Assembly (NCBI GenBank): GCA_028277325.1
Contig: JANQGL010000456.1
Span: 1-6,488 of the forward strand
From: Magnetospira sp.
GTDB lineage: Bacteria; Pseudomonadota; Alphaproteobacteria; Rhodospirillales; Magnetospiraceae
DNA length: 6,488 nt
Reading direction: 5' to 3'
The notes beneath the pieces were generated by a model. The model searched no databases. It worked only from the letters and a program-made list of their open reading frames with translations, and was not told where the DNA came from. The position numbers and the translations under genes are program-made. Shown here in pieces: positions 5,849 through 6,488 of this stretch; position 1 is the first letter of the stretch, and each line of letters starts with the position of its first letter.

Positions 5849-6403
5849 CTATCCCGCGAAGCGGCGGGTCATCTCGTCCAGCAGCGCCGCGAAGGCGCCA
5901 GCCTGGGCCGCGCCGTCGGTCAGCGGCGAGCCCGCCATGCGGGGCCGCAGGGTGGCCCGCAGGTCGGCCAGCCGGGCCGGCTCGGCGGCCAGGCCGGCGG
6001 CAATCTCCACGTAGGACCCGGCGTCGGCGGCCACCAGGTCGTCGAGGCCGAGGGTCCACAGGTGGGCGGCGGCATGGCGGGCCGCCATCCGGTCGCCCGG
6101 CCAGGCGACCACCGGGACCCCCATCCACAGCGCCTCCAGGGTGGTCAGGCCGCCCGAGTAGGGGCGGGTGTCGAGGGCCACGTCGATTTCCCCGTAGGCG
6201 GCCAGCATGTCCCGGTTGGGCATCGGGCCATGGAAGGCCACCCGGTCCGGGTCGATCCCGCGATCGACGAAGGCGTTCCGCAACCGGGACACGCACTGGC
6301 GGTTGGCCAACGGCGGCGAGCGCAGGACGAGGCGCGATCCGGCCACACGGTCGAGCACCCGGGCCCACAGGTCGAGGGTCGACGGGGTGATCTTGAAGGC
6401 GGC
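5849..6403 (-). CDS. SPINDLY/OGT-type O-GlcNAc transferase catalytic domain, C-terminal part (5' end lost in an inverted repeat)
   Basis: This is the C-terminal half of a GT41-family (SPINDLY/OGT-like) glycosyltransferase, which in bacteria usually follows TPR repeats and adds a sugar from a nucleotide-sugar donor to protein Ser/Thr. The 184 residues start at AFKITPSTLDLWARVL, the usual KITP...W..IL region. They continue through FHGPMPNRDMLAAYGEIDVA, the donor-site signature DTRPYSGGLTTLEALWMG, then VPVVAWPGDRMAARHA and the terminal SPLTDGAAQAG. Most bacterial relatives have DxFPYNGGTTTCEALWMGVPVV at the signature. The frame ends with TAG at 5849-5851. Upstream of about 6403 it stays open to the window edge, but those codons are the antisense of the gene's own 6227-6312 and bear no family resemblance. 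The real upstream coding sequence, including any TPR repeats, is therefore missing. A TTG at 6412 could be mistaken for a start. Domain identity is confident; the boundary is set by the repeat. Confidence 0.85.
   Translation of the reverse strand, partial: AAFKITPSTLDLWARVLDRVAGSRLVLRSPPLANRQCVSRLRNAFVDRGIDPDRVAFHGPMPNRDMLAAYGEIDVALDTRPYSGGLTTLEALWMGVPVVAWPGDRMAARHAAAHLWTLGLDDLVAADAGSYVEIAAGLAAEPARLADLRATLRPRMAGSPLTDGAAQAGAFAALLDEMTRRFAG
6227..6312 (+). repeat. 86-bp perfect inverted repeat, arm 1 (inside the glycosyltransferase gene)
   Basis: Every base of 6227-6312 is complementary to 6488-6403. Read on the minus strand, this arm encodes family-typical glycosyltransferase sequence (LANRQCVSRLRNAFVDRG, then IDPDRVAFHGP), so it is the genuine copy. 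The match stops at 6313/6402, leaving a 90-bp spacer that is also normal coding sequence. Confidence 0.97.
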
Positions 6404-6488
6404 GTTGGCCAACCGCCAGTGCGTGTCCCGGTTGCGGAACGCCTTCGTCGATCGCGGGATCGACCCGGACCGGGTGGCCTTCCATGGC
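6403..6488 (-). repeat. 86-bp perfect inverted repeat, arm 2 (reaches the window edge)
   Basis: This is the exact reverse complement of 6227-6312 and continues to the last base of the window, so its true outer limit is unknown. In the glycosyltransferase frame it yields non-homologous residues (for example HWRLAN just before AAFKITP). It is probably a fold-back chimera at a contig end, with a real inverted duplication as the alternative. Confidence 0.97.

Noticed and set aside
5658..6485. Minus-strand open frame of 275 codons, longer than the glycosyltransferase frame
   Set aside because: It overlaps the chemoreceptor end and the glycosyltransferase in a wrong frame, and the apparent ATG near 6485 lies in the inverted-repeat arm. 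The other frame carries the GT41 motifs.
6227..6488. Inverted repeats as ends of a transposon or phase-variable invertible segment
   Set aside because: The 90-bp spacer holds only part of the glycosyltransferase domain, with no transposase or invertase gene. Arm 1 is ordinary conserved coding sequence, so a fold-back artefact or recent duplication is simpler.

Overview
This window looks like GC-rich alphaproteobacterial chromosome, most likely Rhodospirillales. That is an inference from three things: roughly 65-70% GC by eye, a soluble chemoreceptor with a C-terminal zinc-binding CZB domain, and a SPINDLY-type O-GlcNAc transferase domain. No RNA genes, CRISPR arrays, insertion sequences or phage genes were found. 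Both ends cut through genes, so this may be a short draft or metagenomic contig.

Layout: (1) Positions 1-1237, minus strand: rimO, the ribosomal protein S12 methylthiotransferase, missing only the end of its TRAM domain. (2) 1238-1533: a divergent intergenic region with a possible promoter and tiny leader ORFs that overlap the next start codon. (3) 1534-3321, plus strand: a 595-residue polytopic membrane protein of no family I can name, resembling GT-C glycosyltransferases in plan, with lower GC than its neighbours. (4) 3322-3734: a region of about 410 bp with terminator-like hairpins, an exact 18-bp palindrome, and a 55-codon ORF carrying a degraded copy of the CZB domain end of the downstream chemoreceptor. 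(5) 3735-4346, plus: a HAD-superfamily hydrolase of YihX-like type. (6) 4347-4482: an AT-rich promoter region. (7) 4483 or 4492 to 5844, plus: a soluble methyl-accepting chemotaxis protein with a CZB domain. (8) 5849 to about 6403, minus: the C-terminal catalytic part of a SPINDLY/OGT-type glycosyltransferase, convergent with the chemoreceptor and only four bases from it.

The genes do not form one obvious pathway; they look like separate housekeeping, envelope and sensory units. The two strongest anomalies are at the sequence level. First, the last 86 bp of the window are an exact reverse complement of 6227-6312. This fold-back interrupts the glycosyltransferase gene at about 6403 and looks more like an assembly or amplification chimera than biology. 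Second, 3652-3704 matches the 3' end of the chemoreceptor gene at 45 of 53 positions, in the same reading frame, which suggests a relic of a lost CZB chemoreceptor. I found no convincing previously undescribed multi-gene system.
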